Part shown: positions 46,906-61,615 of the stretch, piece after piece
Layout: each line of letters starts with the position of its first letter
Position numbering within the stretch: the first letter of the stretch is position 1
NCBI GenBank assembly: GCA_006538405.1
Contig: BJKQ01000033.1
Location: 1-64,000 of the forward strand
Direction: 5' to 3'
Length of the DNA stretch: 64,000 bases
DNA from: Hansfordia pulvinata
Taxonomy: Eukaryota; Ascomycota; Sordariomycetes; Xylariales
Notes under the pieces: model-generated
Told to the model about the DNA's origin: nothing
Databases searched by the model: none
The model's input: the letters and a program-made list of their open reading frames with translations, nothing else
Position numbers and translations under genes: made by a program

Positions 46906-49900
46906 AGTATTAAAAATAACGCGTAAATTAATAAACCGAGACCTTCCGAAAAGGGACTTATAATACCCTTTAAGTTAATTATATATACTTAACCTTATAA
47001 CGATACGTCGGCCGTGATATATTTAATATTATAATGCTTTTACGAGACTTAAAGGATACACCGGAATAAAAAGCATATAAATAAGGCTTTATATAACGTA
47101 ACTCCTTAAAGTAAATCCTTTAAGTAATCGTGAAAATTATTAATTAAAGGAAGCCCGATATTATTATATAATATAACGTTATATTTCGGATTCTTAAGCA
47201 CGGATATCGACGAGTTATTATAAAAGAGTAAGCTGCTTATTTAAAATAAAAGATTTAATTCTTTAATGAATCCGTAAATAATCCCCGATTATACGTATTA
47301 CTCGATAAACGATACGATAACGACTTAAACGATATTATTAACGATATACTTAAAGCCGAGAACGATAAGATATAAGAACGTATTAAGATTATATTATTTA
47401 TTAAAAAGATCCCTTTAACTCACTCGTTAAAAAGGCTGTTTTTAAGAATAAATAAGAATTACGCTTTAAATTATGCTTTATAAAAGATAAGATAAAACGA
47501 TAAAATTTAAAACGATAAATTAACGATCATAAGGATTATCACACCTTTATAATAAAAAACCTTACGTTAAACGACGAAATAATTGAAGTAACGAATTAAT
47601 TAACACACGCTTAAACTTTAAAAGGGCCCGATAAATAAATATTAATTCCGGAATTTAACGAATGCCTTTTAAGAAGTTTAATTAATTAAAACGATTAAGA
47701 AGAGATTTATTAAGTAAAGAGCTTATATAAATATTCTTCCGATAAAAAAGAAAAAGAAGATTTCTTTTATTACGGTAAAACCTTTAACGATATAAAAGAA
47801 CTTATAATAATCTTAAACGAAAAAGACTTAAAAGAGGTATATAAAGACGTATACGACTTAATTCCTTATAACGCTTGACACGGCGAGATCGTTTAATATG
47901 ATTATATTTATATTACTTATTAATAACACTTAACCGATAAAGTTAAGTATCGTTACTTTCTTATAAAAGTTAAAATGCTTGAACCGATACGGGAATCACG
48001 ATATTATTAATACTTTAACCATTTTATATTAATAAAACCTTTTATATTTTATTAAGGAACACTTTTCGTGCCTTATAAGAAATCGGGATAACGCTGCAGC
48101 TTATTAAAAGGAATTATGTGCGTAACACGTGTTAAACTCGTAAAGTAAGTATAATACTTAATTAAAGAGTTAATACTTAAAAGTTAAACGTTAAAATATA
48201 TTAATAACTTACCGATTAAACTATTACCGCGAGATAATAAATAGCGTGCTTTACCTTTAAACACTGGATCACGATAAAGCGAGGCTTTTACGAGCAGCTT
48301 TCGATAACACGGCTTAATACGAGTAGCTACGTGATAACACTTAAAAAAATTAAAGCACCTTATTATTAATCCGAGGTAATAAATAAAAAGAACTTACACG
48401 ATAAGATAAGCCTTTAATAAAAATAAAGCCGTATAGCTTAATATAACGGTATATTATAAATTAAAGAGAATTTAAGTATTAATCGATAACGGATCGACCC
48501 GGAATTTAATATCGTTATAAATCGTTAATAAATTTAAATTATTATAAAATAAGAAAGACGCCTTATATCGATTTACGATAATAAATAAGAGTTATTTAAG
48601 GAAAGCTTAAAGGTGGATCGAATACGAGATTACGCCCCTTTTAATTATTATTTATAATTGACTTATAAGACTTTAATTAGACATCGCTGATATCTCGGAT
48701 AAGATAATCTTAAAGATACTTTAATTATAATCGGCGAATCTTAAAGTTAATTAAAGTATTAATTATCTTTAATAAGAAAAACTAAAAAAAGATTATAACA
48801 CTCGGTTAAAAACGACGCCTTCGTTATTAAACGGATTTAAATTTATATTTATAAGACGCGTTATCGTTAAGATAATAAAAGAGGATTATTTATTAAAATA
48901 AGTAATACTTAAAGAGTATCGGTGATTCGCGATATTATTTTAAGATAAGTTTAATATAATAAACGGCTTACCGTTACACTTAAATTACGATTATACGATA
49001 CCCCTTAAAGACAGAACTTAATTAACGTTTAAGTCCGTTTACTTATTAAACTTAATATAGCACGTTAAGCTTAAAAAGAAGTTATAATAAGATTTGGAAA
49101 AGGGATACATTAAATTATTTATGTTTTCGGCTAGTTACTTTATCTTATTTATACTTAAAAAGGACGGATCTTAAAGGATGTGCGTTGACTTCCGATAACT
49201 TAATAATATCATAATTAAAAACCGATATCCTTTACCTTTAATTAAAGTGCTTAAAGATTAATTATATAAAGTTAAGATCTTTACCGCGATAGATTTACCG
49301 AACGCTTATTATTTTATTAAAATCTTAAAGGGAGATAAATAAAAGATAGCGTTCCGGACACTTAAAGGATATTTTAAGTACTTAATAATGCCTTTTAAAC
49401 TTATAAATGCCCCGGTTAATTTTTAAAATATAATCGATAACACTTTTAAACCTTACCTTAATATCTTTATTATAATGTACCTTAACGATATTTTAATTTA
49501 TTTGGAAAACGAAACGGATTATATAAGCCACGTAACGTAAGTCCTTTAAGCCCTTTAAAACGTTAACCTTCGAGTTAACTTAAAGAAAAGTTAATTTTAT
49601 TAAACGGAAGTTGATTTCGTTAAATATATTATCCGATTAAGAAAAGTCTTAATATAATAATTTAAGATTTAAACAGTTTAAGATTAGCTTACTCCTTATA
49701 ACGTTTCGGAGATTTGATCGTTTATCGGACTTATAAATTATTATCGAGCCTTTATTAAAGGGTATAATAAGCACGTTGCACCGCTCACCGATATAATAAA
49801 GAAGGATCGCCTTTTCGAATAAAACGATAAACTTTAAATAGTATTCGACGCGATTAAGGACGTTATTATATAAGAATTAATTATAATAATAATAAATCTT

Positions 49901-52481
49901 AATAAATTTATAAAAGTCGAGACGGACGTTAACGACTTCGTTATAAAAGGATAACTTAAATAACGAGATGAATCCGGTAAGTTACACTTAATAGCTTTTT
50001 TTTTAAAGAAGTTTAACGGACTTAAGCTTAATTATATAATACACGATAAAGAGCTTATAATTATTATTAAGGTATTTAAAGAATAAAGACATTACTTAAG
50101 TAATATATTTACCCTTATAATCGTCCGAACCGATTATAAGAACCTTACGGCTTTCACGGAAAATAAAGTCTTTAATAAACGTTAAATTCGATAAATAAAG
50201 ATCCTCTTTAAATTTAACTTTAAAATCGAATATTATAAAGGTAAAAAGAATATTAAAGCCGACGCTTTTAATAAACGATCCGACCACTTTACGGTAAACT
50301 TAATGGCCGAATTATAATTTATTTTATAATAAGATAAGGATAAGAACTTAATTTTAATATAATAAATCCGACTTACTCGAGTCGAGGAAGAATAGTTTAA
50401 TTATAAATTATAATAAGAAATATAACGCTTAAAAGCATTATTAAACGATAACCGGTTTAACCTCTTTAAATAACTTAATAAAGTTATACTCTTCCGTAAT
50501 AAACGATTTATGCTTATACCGTTATAACGGTAACTCGTTATAATAATTTATAAAGACTTATCTTATGGTTATTAAAGGATTTAAAAAACCATATAACGAA
50601 TACGACGCGATTACGACTTTCCGAACCTTAAAAGATTAATTAAGATAGTAATCGGAGAATGCAATATGTGTATTCGATTTAAGGTAGCACGATATAAGCC
50701 TTATAAAGAACTTTAGCTTATGCCCTTTAAGGATAAAGTATGGAAATCGGTTTTAATAGACTTTATTATAAAGCTCCCTTTATTTATAAATCCAGTGATT
50801 GGAATCGTTTATAATAGCATTATGGTTTATATAAAACAGCTTATTAAGTTTATAAAGTTTTAACTATTTAAGGAAACTATAACCGTAATACAGACTGTAT
50901 AATTAATGGATAAGACCATATTTAATTAATATAGCTTATTAAAAGAACTTATCACGGACCGAGATAAGCTTTTTATAGCTTACTTTTAAAAATCATTTAT
51001 ATAGTAACTCGGAGTATAATATAAGACGTTAATAATATATTATTTATAAATAAACGGTTATACGGAACGGCTTAATTAAGTACTTAAATAATATTTAAGA
51101 TGCTACGTTAACTTCGAATAAGATAATTAAGTATCCCTTTTATTAAGGGTAAAATTCGTATATAATAGCTTAAATAACGAAGATATAAAGATGTCACCCT
51201 TTTATACGAATTACGGATTTAACTTATAAAGATCACGATAAGTAATGGTTAACGGTAACGCTTTAAAAGCCGTTATTTAAGTTAAATATCTCACGACTTT
51301 TTATAAACACTTTCACACGGAGCTTACAGCGATTTAATAACGTATAAAATAATATTATAATAATCACCGGTCGTTAAGGCCGACCTTTAAAAGGGGAGAT
51401 AAGGTTTATTTACTGCGTAAAAACATTTAAATTAAAAGACTTAATAATAAATTAAATTTTAAGAAAATCGGATTATTTAAAATTAGCGAAATCGTTTTAT
51501 TAATTAATTATAAATTATCGCTACCCGATATTATAAGAATCCACTTAATATTCCACGTTTTATTATTAAAATTAGCACCGGTTAATATATAGCTCGAAAC
51601 CGAGATCGAAGTTAATATTAACGCTTAAGAATTTAAGGTTAAAAAGATATTAAATTCACGTTAATAAGGATCCACGATAAAATATTTAATATAATAAAAA
51701 GGCTACTTATTATCGGAAAACACTTAAGAACTTAAAAACCATTTAAATTATCCTTAATTATTAAAACAGTATTACCGATAGAGACCGACGGCTCTTTAAG
51801 CGGAATAAGGAAGTTCGTAAAGGAGAAATTAGAACTTAACTTAAACGTTAATTAATCTATATCGTTAAGAACTCCGATATATTATAAATTATTAATTAAA
51901 CACCGTTTATAAGTATTTAAAGTAAGGAGCACGCCGTCCTCCTTATTTAACTTTATTATTTCACGAGTAAAGAGATTTAAACCTTTCTTTTTAATTTAAG
52001 ATTTTATCTTTTAAATACGGCTTAACCGATTAATAGCCGACGTTAATTAAGATTAAAGCTTTATTAATTAAGTATATAAGGATAAAAGTTTATTGCTCGC
52101 CTCCTCCTTTTTAACCTCGAGCTTACGCTATTAAGTTATAACTCGTTTAAGGGACGACGTTATTAAAATATTATTATAAGAACGTCCGCGACGAATACAT
52201 TTTTAATAATGACTTTTACCTTTAAGGATACGGTAAGTACTCGACTTCTTATTTTTAAAGTAATAAAAACACGGTATATCCGTAACCACACCGTTAAGCG
52301 TAGTAAACTCCGATAAACGTTAACGCTCGGAAGTGGTGGATCGCGCGGAAGGTCGAGATGGACTTAATATGGTTAATAAAAAGATAAAAAGAAATAAAAG
52401 GGATAAACGGAGACACGAAGGCCACGCTTACGATAAGGCACACGCACTTTTTTATGTTCGTTAATTAAGGATAAATAACTT
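46906..52481 (+). pseudogene. pol remnant: RT, RNase H, integrase, chromodomain
   Basis: From at least 49,290 to 51,742 a single frame is readable through TAA stops. Reverse transcriptase shows AFRTLKGYFKYLIMPFKLIN and MYLNDILIY (49,475-49,501, the YxDD box with one Asp now Asn). RNase H starts VETDVNDFVI at 49,916. Integrase keeps the DDE residues: Asp at 50,759 (VLIDFIIKLP), Asp at 50,957 (ITDRDKLF) and Glu at 51,065 (NGYTERLN). A chromodomain follows at 51,638-51,742 (VKKILNSR, later KGYLLSENT). The protease region between gag and RT was not recognised. Confidence 0.85.
51638..51742 (+). other. Chromodomain segment of pol
   Basis: The pattern KIL.SR..GS..KYL...KGY.LSENT.E.LKN, with TAA at positions usually Arg, Gln or Trp, places a chromodomain at the C-terminus of integrase, which defines the chromovirus branch. 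Confidence 0.75.
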
Positions 52482-52497
52482 AAAAGGAGGGGTATAA

Positions 52498-53034
52498 TGT
52501 TACGAACCTAATTGTTAAACCGGTAAGACGGGTTATATTAATGTAAGTAAGAGACTTATAGATTAATGGTCGTATAAGACGACGTTAAACTAATTATGTA
52601 TATAAGGAAAGGTGGAAACACAGGATAAGGTCACGTGATTAAGATTATTATTAAAATAATAAGTAAGAAGCACGCTCACTCCGATCACCATGATTAAAGT
52701 GACGCTCACGGAGAAGATCGTAAGCAGAATAAAGATCACTTTAAGGAACGTGATCCGGTAAACGGTATTAATGAAGGGATAAAGGACATATAAGGATAGA
52801 AGGTTTCTTATGTATTTAATTATTCATTACCTTAATGATTAATTTAAGTATTTAAGTTATTTTTAAATAGGAGTAACCTCTTAACGATAGTCTATTATTT
52901 GTTTAATACTTCAGTTACTTATTATTAATTAATTACTTAGTGTCTACCGACAGACGACCTTTCGAGTGTTCTTTTAGAACATAAAACCTTAGACCAATTC
53001 TGTATTTTTCTTAAGAAGAATCCAGGTCGTTACA
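52498..53034 (+). repeat. 3' LTR of the chromovirus
   Basis: 537 bp, same length as the 5' copy, beginning TGTTACGAAC and ending GGTCGTTACA. The differences I compared are C/T or G/A. Confidence 0.9.
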
Positions 53035-56000
53035 TACGGCTTATTATAAGACGGCTTTTTATAAGGCCGATAATACGGCTGGTTATAAAACCGGTAAAGG
53101 ATTCGATAAGTTTAATAAAGGTAAAAATATTATACGGTAAGTGATCGATAACGTTAAGGATTATAAAGATAATTAAAGGTTTATTAAAAGCTTAATAACG
53201 TTATTAAGTAATATTAATTTAAAATATATATATATATTATACGTTACTTAAACTTAATATTTAAATATAACCTTATAATTAAAAAGAGTGATTAATTAAT
53301 AAAAACCGATATAATTAAAAGCGAGACGTATCTTATTTAATATAATACCGAAACCGGCTCTAACGTTATTAATAATAAAAATTATTTTAACGGTTTTAAA
53401 GTTAATATTTTTAAATAAAATATAATCGTTTTAATAATTATAATTATTATAGCCTTTAACGGCTTTAACGATATTTATATAAATATATTAATATAACTTT
53501 ATATTAAGTAATATTTAACCGGTATAAAAAATAAATCTTAAACGTTATAAGCACTTTTTCGATATTATAAGCGTAATAAAACGGGGCGGCCATTATTATA
53601 TAAGTGACGTAAGCTTTAAAACGGTTATATTAAAAGGACTAATTTTAAATATTAACGTTATTAATATCGAAAAGGTTATCGTTTTTATTTAAATAATTAC
53701 GGACGTTATCTTAATTAATAACCTTATTAAGCTTATTTACGTTTTAAAAGTTAATAAGTTTAAAGACACGCTCCTTATTAACCTTAAAAGTGTTTTTAAA
53801 GTGTTTTTTATTATCTTTATAGCTTAATAATATATATAAAGTAATAACCTTATAATTAAAGTTTTACGGAAAGGAGGGATTAAGGAACCGTTAATTATTA
53901 AAGAAAGTAAGTATATTAAGAAATATAAAAAAGAATATAATAAAAAGATATAAATAAGGATAAAAAGTGCCGCGATCGTTAATTATTAACATCGTTATGA
54001 ATAATTAACACGCATAATAACGAGAGCGCCGGCAAGGTCGTTAAAAATTAATAAAAAGGTGAAAGGTGTTAATAAAGGTAAAGGTAAAAGTAAGTGTAAA
54101 TAAGTGTAAAAGGGAGAGTATAAGTAAGTAAAAAAGGTAAAGGTGAACAAGTAATAAAGGGCCCGTTATAAATAATGACCGATTAATCTTAAGGTGCGAT
54201 AAGTAGTACGACTTTAATATTATTAAATAATATATAATTTATCTTTTAAAATTCTTCATTTACTATATTTATTAACGAGGGCGTTAAGGTTCTTATACGT
54301 AGCTCCGCGACGGAGAAAAGACGATAAGAGTTAAAGTTATTAACGAGTTAATAAGCGTTTTATAATAAAACGTTATAAAGAAACCACTTATTATATTAAA
54401 TAAAGTAACCTTTTTAACGTATTAAATATTTAAAGGAAAGTATACTTCCGGTTTTAATAATACGTTAATTACGTAAAGATTTAATTTTATATAACTTTTA
54501 TTCGTTATTATCACCGGCGATTATAACGTGTTTAAGTTAAGGTTAATAATAAGTAAAAAGGTCGGTACCGGTAAGCGTTAATATTAATTAAATAATGAAA
54601 ATTATTTTATAATTATATTAATAATAAAGGAAGTTAAGCTTATAAGCTTAATAACTTACTTTATTAATAGTAATAAACGGGTTAACTCGTTTCTTTAATT
54701 ATTTCCGTGATGGTTTATTAAGTAAGTTATAACCTTTATAAAGGCGTAAAAACACTTTTTAACTTATTTAATACTCGTTAAATATATATACTTTATTATA
54801 TTAACTCTTCGCTTTTATAACCGTAAAAAAGGCCACCGTTTAAGCTTTTAATTAATAAAGTTTTTTAATAATATAAAAATTAAAGGAAAAGATAAATATA
54901 TTTAATAATATAAAAAAGCCGGTTAACTTAAAACCGAGAACCACTTTATTTAAGGATAACCTTGAAGCGTTAAAGGCGTTATTAAGATTATATTATAAGG
55001 TTAATAAAATAAATAGCCATAGGATAATTAAAGTAATAATATAAAACCGTAAGGTCATCCTAACCTTTTAATTCTTCTTTTTTACTTAATTATTAATTTA
55101 ATTATACTATAAAGTGGTAAAGGTTAATTTAATACTAATTTAAAGAAATACAATATATTAAAACTTAAATATAAACTTATTATTTTTATTAAAGATAATT
55201 TTCCGTGGTACGCCTTAATTAAATAATACAAGTATACGTAAAATAATATCGGCGTAGTTTTTTACGGAGCAAGTAATATAATGAAGGATTAATAAGTATT
55301 TCTTTAAAAATTTATAAGTAATAATAAAGATAAAATCGTAAATTAAAAAGTTAAGTAATTATTATAAGGTACCAACGAATAATACTTTAAGCACGCTTAT
55401 AATAAAATCTTATAATATAATATAAAAAAGGATTAAATCGGTTAAAATAAGTTAATATTAATTAAGTTATTATTTACGGCTTATTTATATAATTTAATAA
55501 AAAAGATAATATATAATGTATCAATTGAATCGTTAATATAAGTTTTAAATAAAATATCCTTATAATTCGGTGATTATACGTTAACGGTTAAAGTAGTGCT
55601 TTTAATCGTGCGTTATATTAAAGAGTACGTGATAATAAGTGTTAAAAACGATAACCTTACATAATTAATTCATAATTACTTAATATAAAAGGCCGTTATT
55701 AAAAACGAAAAGGTAACCGCGTAACGGTGGCTTAAATTTATTAAAACGATAAAAGGCTATAATAATATAAGCGTTTTAATCCTTTAATAAGTAATCGCGG
55801 ATATAATAAATACACTTATCGTTATTATAAATTATAATAATTTTATTTTTAAAGTTAAAGTATAAAAAGATTATAAATATTATATAATTAAACTTATTAA
55901 TATCGTTAAAAGTGTTACGTTACGTGTTTACTTTTTCGGTAAGGTCCGTAAGTATATTAACGGTTAAAAGATAAGATAAAGTATATAAAATATAATTAAT

Positions 56001-59000
56001 ACAACTTAATATATATCGGATATAAAGGTAAAATTAATTAAGATATATAAATATTATAATAAGCCTTAAGTTATTTTTAATAATATTAATAAAGTGAAAG
56101 CTAATTGACTTTATAATTTACTTTATAACGTTATAATTTATTAAGATAATAATTATTAAATAATTACTTTAAATTTACGGCTTAAATTAACGTGCCGTTT
56201 ATAAAAGGTAAGTTATTTTAAGTTTTATAACTTAATATTTAACCTTTATATAAGAAAGGACTTTATTAAGATATATTATAAGCTATACCTTATTAATAAG
56301 TATAAGACCGTTAATAAGATCGTTAAGGCCGTTAAAATAAAATATTATTTTATTAAAACCTTTTCTTTAATAATATCGAGTTTAATATAAACCGTTTTAT
56401 AAGGATTTTAATAATATAAAGTATTAAAATCGGAAAGCTGCTTTTATAAGATCGCGAAGTTATTAAGCTTAAATTATATTAACTTAAATACCTTTTTATT
56501 AATATATTTCTTATAAGCCGTCTTTAATAATAACGTGCCGTTTTTACGGCCAGCGATAAGTAAAGCCGTTTTACGTTATTAAAAAGGTAATATCTTTTAT
56601 TAATATTAAAAGATAAATTTATAAAGTTAAGTAATTATATTAATATATATATATAATACGCTTAAAGTTATAAGTATCTTTAATTTAATTATAACTTTTA
56701 TATGGTCTTTAATCACGGAAATACCGATATTATTAACGTTAAAACTTAATAATTTAATAGAAAGGTAAGCGTAAAAAGATTTGATAAAAAATAAAATAAG
56801 GCCTATATTTTAAAATTCGGTAAGTACGGCTTTTATATATTAAAGGTAATCTTTAACGGTATTATTAAAAATAAAGATATTATTTATATACGCTTATATA
56901 AAAAAACGAAAGCGATAAAAAATAAAGTCGATAAAGCGTTAAATATAAATAAGGTTATTATAATAACTTATAAGTGTAACTTTAAAGGCCTTAAACCTTT
57001 TAAAGGATATAACGATTATACGGTCTTAATATTTTTACGTTACCGATAATTAATAAAAAAAGGTTATAATAATTAATATAATAATATACCTTTTACTTTT
57101 AATATAAGCGATTATATTGTTTTAAATAAATATTAAGTAAATATTAAAGACGGTGATTTTATTAAGCCTTTATAAGTTAATAACGACTTTACTTTTACGT
57201 TTCTTATTAATAATACGTTAAACGATAAAGATTAAGTAACCGAGAAAGGAAGGTTTTATTAATTAAAAAAGCTTTTAAGTAACTTATATAATATTAAAGA
57301 TCTTATTAACGACCTCTTAATTTTATATATTAAAGCGGTAAATATATAAAGTTTAAAGTTAATTTTATTAACTTTTTACGAAATTAATATATATTTTATT
57401 TTCTTTAAGTATATTAATAAGGCCTTTATTTATTTATATATTATATTTATTAATAAGGTCACGGATACGTTAAGCGAGTTAAAGGTCTTTATTATATATA
57501 TAAATTCCCGTGTCGGTAATAATTTTTAAAAAGCCTTTAAGCTTAATAAGGCTATTATATATGTCGTTAAGCTTTAAATTAAATAAGTTAAATAAGGGTT
57601 TAATTATATCGTTATTAAGATTAAGTATTTTATTAAAGTCAGGGCTATTAAATAAGTCGTTAAATATAAGAAAAGTGAGCTTTATATTTAAAAGATTAAG
57701 GTTTATAAAGGATTTAACTTAAACGGTTAAACCTACCGCGGTAAATTAATTAATAAGTAAAGTACTTTACGGCGCCGATAAGTTAATTATATTATTATTT
57801 TCGGTAATTATAAGAATAATAAAAGTATCGTCGCTTATTAACTTATAAAGTTTACTTAAAAGCAGCTTTTAACGGATACGTAAAGGTTCGTTAAAAGCGT
57901 TAATAATAAGGATAAAAGGTTTAATAATATAATTTATTTAAGCCTTAACGGACGTAAGGCCGTTAACGTTAAAGAAAGTAAAAAGGCGTGTTTATTTAAT
58001 AAAGTTTCGTTATAATAAAAGGTAATATTAAACAGGTATAAGGGCCGTTAAGTAAGTTAATATAATTATATATATTATTATAATTACTTTTCCGGTTAAT
58101 AAAGATGTTTTAATAAAGGAAACGTATTAATATTATAATGTCACTTATAAATATAAGGGTTATTATTAACGTTATATAATCGATTTCAATATTATAAGTA
58201 TTAATTTAATTTATATTTAAAAAGACGTTAAATATTAATTTAATTAAGTAAATTTATCTTTTAATAAGGACTTAAACATAAATAAGATTTAGCCTTTAAC
58301 GGGCGAGGATAATAAGGTTAAAGGTGGCTTTTTTTAATAATATAATATAGTTATTAATATCGTTAATTATATATAGCTTAATAAAATAAATAATATAAAG
58401 GATTTATTAAAGTTATAACTTATTAATAAGCACCGTTAATATTTTAATATTTAAGTAAACAGATATAAGTATACCGTTTTATAAGGTAAGGATAAATAAT
58501 TAAGTGTATATATATTAAGCTTTATTACTTAATCACGCTTTTTATTTAAGCTTAACCATAATAAAGGGCGTGGTAAAGGGCGGTGTTTTAATAAGTATAA
58601 AGAGAAAAGCGGTATAAAATAATTAAATAAAAGTTAAAGTATTATATATAATAAAATGTTATTATAATTAAATATATAAAAGGAATAAAGAGTGGTATAA
58701 CGTGTAATTAACTTACGCGATCGCGGTATTAATAATAATATACTTTATAAGATTATTAATAAGAAAGGTAAAATAAGTAAACTTAATAATATTCTTTATA
58801 TTAAACTTATTATTAAAGGCGAAGTCCTTAAAATCCTTATTATCGGCTTCAATATTATAATTAATATATAAATACTTATTTATTAATAGCTTTACCTTTT
58901 TATTAACGTATAAAGGTACGTTAATATTAATTTATAATTTATTAATAAGGTAAGCTTTTCACGAGTTACGGCCCGGTTTAATTTATTTATTAAAACGATA

Positions 59001-61615
59001 AGGCCCGTTATAATTATTATAACCGCCTTATCGGTTACCGGAGTTAAAGCCACTTTTATTATTATTATAATTATTTTAATTATTTCCGTAAGGCCGGCGA
59101 TTATAAAAGAAAGAGCGGTAAGGTTAATTATTATTTTATTAATTATATAAATTAAAGCTTTATTAAAAACGTTAAGGTTTATTAAAATAAAAGCCGAAAG
59201 GACGGTCGTTAATAAAGCCTTAATAATAACTATTATTATTACGGTTATTATTACCTTAATTAACGTTATCGATAATATTATTAAGATCGACTTCCTTATT
59301 AATAATAAAAGTAAAGTTAATTAATAAACCTTTAATAATAAAGGTAAGTAATTAAAAGGTTTTAAGCTTAAGGCCGATATATAAAAAAGGTAAGCCTTTA
59401 TAAAAAAGGACCTTCTTTTAATAAAGGTGTTAATAATCGATAATTTATTAAAAGAAAGTGCTAAAAACGGTTAATTAATTAAAAAGGGTAATATACTTAT
59501 GTAAATTAAGGTTAAAAGCGTTAAATATAATAATAACTTCATAAAGGACGCTTTAAAAACCGGCGTTTTAATAATCGTAAAGTAAGGCCGTAGCTTATTA
59601 TTAAATAAACACGTTAATAAGTATATCCTTTTCAATATAAAATATAAAGTAAATTTTTTATATAACTTTAATTTATAAAATCTTAAAGTTTTTTATAAGT
59701 TTTTAAAAAGCGTAATCGAGATTATTAAGTATAATAATATAAGTAGCCTTATCGTATTAATTTATTTATTATAATTATACTTTATTATAAAGTAAATTAT
59801 TTAAGTTTTCTTTAATTACTTTAATTTAAGTAAGCTATTTAACGTGTTAACGGATAAAATTAATGAAAAAGTGTACGTTCCTTTAATGAATGTCTTTATT
59901 TTTATAATAAAATTTTATTATAATTTTTTCCTTAATAATAACGACGATAATAAGGCCTTTAAAAGGTTTAAAGATCCGATTTAAAATATCTTTTAACCGG
60001 TTAATATAAATATAAATTTTTAAGTAATAAAAAAGGATTTTAAAGCTTTAACTTTTACTTTTAAAAACGATTAATAAAAGGTAAGTAATACTTAAAGTTA
60101 AGTAAAAGCCTTAACGGGCATAAAGGAGCTGGCGTTAACACCGTTACTTATATTATTACCGATATTATTACCGGTGTCGGCGTTAATATTAATATTAATT
60201 ATAATAATAACGATTAAAATATTAAATAACACCGTAAAAGGGTTATTATTTATTTAAGTAAAGGTATTTAAGTTAATTTAAATAAAGCTTATTTAAGTTT
60301 ACGAGTCTTAAATATCCGAGCGTTATAAGTTTTAAAAGCGGGGATGTTCTTTAAGGTTAAAGGAAAGGGATAAAGTTTTAATATAAAGATAATAATTTAA
60401 TATAAGAGTTAACGCTTTAATAACGTTATTAAAAGGAGTGGCCGTTACGGTGCTACCGTTTTTAAAGAGAATGTCATTTATAATAATATTAAAGATAAAG
60501 ATAAAAGCTTACTTTAATCAAAGGGAAAGGGTTTAAGAACGGTCCTTATAAGTATTAATAAGAATAACGGGGGAAAAGATAAAGGAAAAAGAGTGATTTA
60601 AAGAAATAAATAAAGGAGTAAATAAAAGGGCGGGCAATTAAGGTTTTACCGATTACTTTTACTTTTACGCTTACTTTTACTTTTATTTAATATAAGTGCT
60701 TTTTTCTTTATTAAGCTTTTTAATATTATCGTTAAAGGTAATTATACGCTTAATAATAAGTGCGTAATACGGCTTATAAGTAAGTGTTAATTAAAGTTAT
60801 TATTATTATTTTTACTTTATTAACGCGTTTTAACGTTATTAATAAAGGACGAAAGGAAAGGCTTTAAAAAAAGACTTAATTAATTAAAGGGATTAAAATA
60901 AAAATAAGATTTAAAGCGGCTCGCGGTATATCTTATTATTAATAAAGATATAAGCGTTAATTCTTATAATGCTTTTATATTATATATATTACGGCGAATC
61001 TTAAAAAGGTTACTTTTTAATATATAACCGTATAAAACGGGTAATAAAAAGGAAAGCTTATTAAAAGGCGAAGCCGTTAATAATTTAATTTATTAAATAA
61101 AATATAAGGTTAAATTAAAAATAAAGGCGTTAACGGTCGGTCTTTAAAGTAAAAGTTAAAAAAAGGATAAGGCCGGTTTAAATAATATAATTAAAGATTT
61201 TTATAAACTCGTTTTTAACTTAAACGGTGTGAGCGTGTTAAGTACTTAAGTAAGCGTTAACGAACTCGATAATAACACGATAATTTTAATAATTATATAA
61301 AAAATAAACTTAATTAAAGTTTATAAGCAGGACCGTAAAACACGGATTTAATTATAACGTTATTAAAAGTTAATAATAATAAAAGGAAAAGGGTAATAAA
61401 GTTAAGTAAATACGTGTTTAATTTAAAGATCGTTAATAAGGTTATTAATATTATAAAGACGCGTGCTTAAACACGTTATAAACGTGTAAGGATAACGGCC
61501 GGGTTATTAAGGTTCGACGTTTTAATAAAGCTATTAATATAATAAAGATAAAGGACGGATTTAAGGTTTATAAAGGAGTTTACTTTTAAGATTAAAACTT
61601 AAAAATGTTATTAAT
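53035..61615. repeat. Interior of the outer element, undecipherable
   Basis: Before the chromovirus inserted, the sequence ran continuously from 45,052 into 53,040. Joined at that point, a plus frame remains open except for TAA (for example KLYINN then TAYYKTAFYKADN and GYKTGKGFDKFNKG), so the insertion probably hit coding sequence, although the minus strand is also open. Further on I see basic and Gly-rich snippets (near 58,560 and 60,430) but no named motif. A 70-codon ORF at 57,510 is a composition artefact. Confidence 0.5.

Larger units (their letters stand above)
45053..53034 (+). mobile_element. Full-length Ty3/Gypsy chromovirus, RIP-inactivated
   Basis: LTRs of 537 bp at each end and identical 5-bp flanks TACGG (45,048-45,052 and 53,035-53,039) bound a 7,982-bp element. 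A purine-rich tract, AAAAGGAGGGGTA, lies at 52,482-52,494 just before the 3' LTR. The order gag with zinc knuckle, reverse transcriptase, RNase H, integrase, chromodomain is that of chromoviruses, whose chromodomain steers integration to marked chromatin. Many in-frame TAA codons replace Gln and Trp, so it is dead as a coding element. It lies inside the 20.2-kb outer element, so it inserted later. Confidence 0.92.

Noticed and set aside
50096..50287. 63-codon minus ORF
   Set aside because: Lies antisense to the RNase H to integrase part of pol.
57510..57722. 70-codon plus ORF
   Set aside because: Both strands are open here and neither shows a motif; composition artefact within the outer element.
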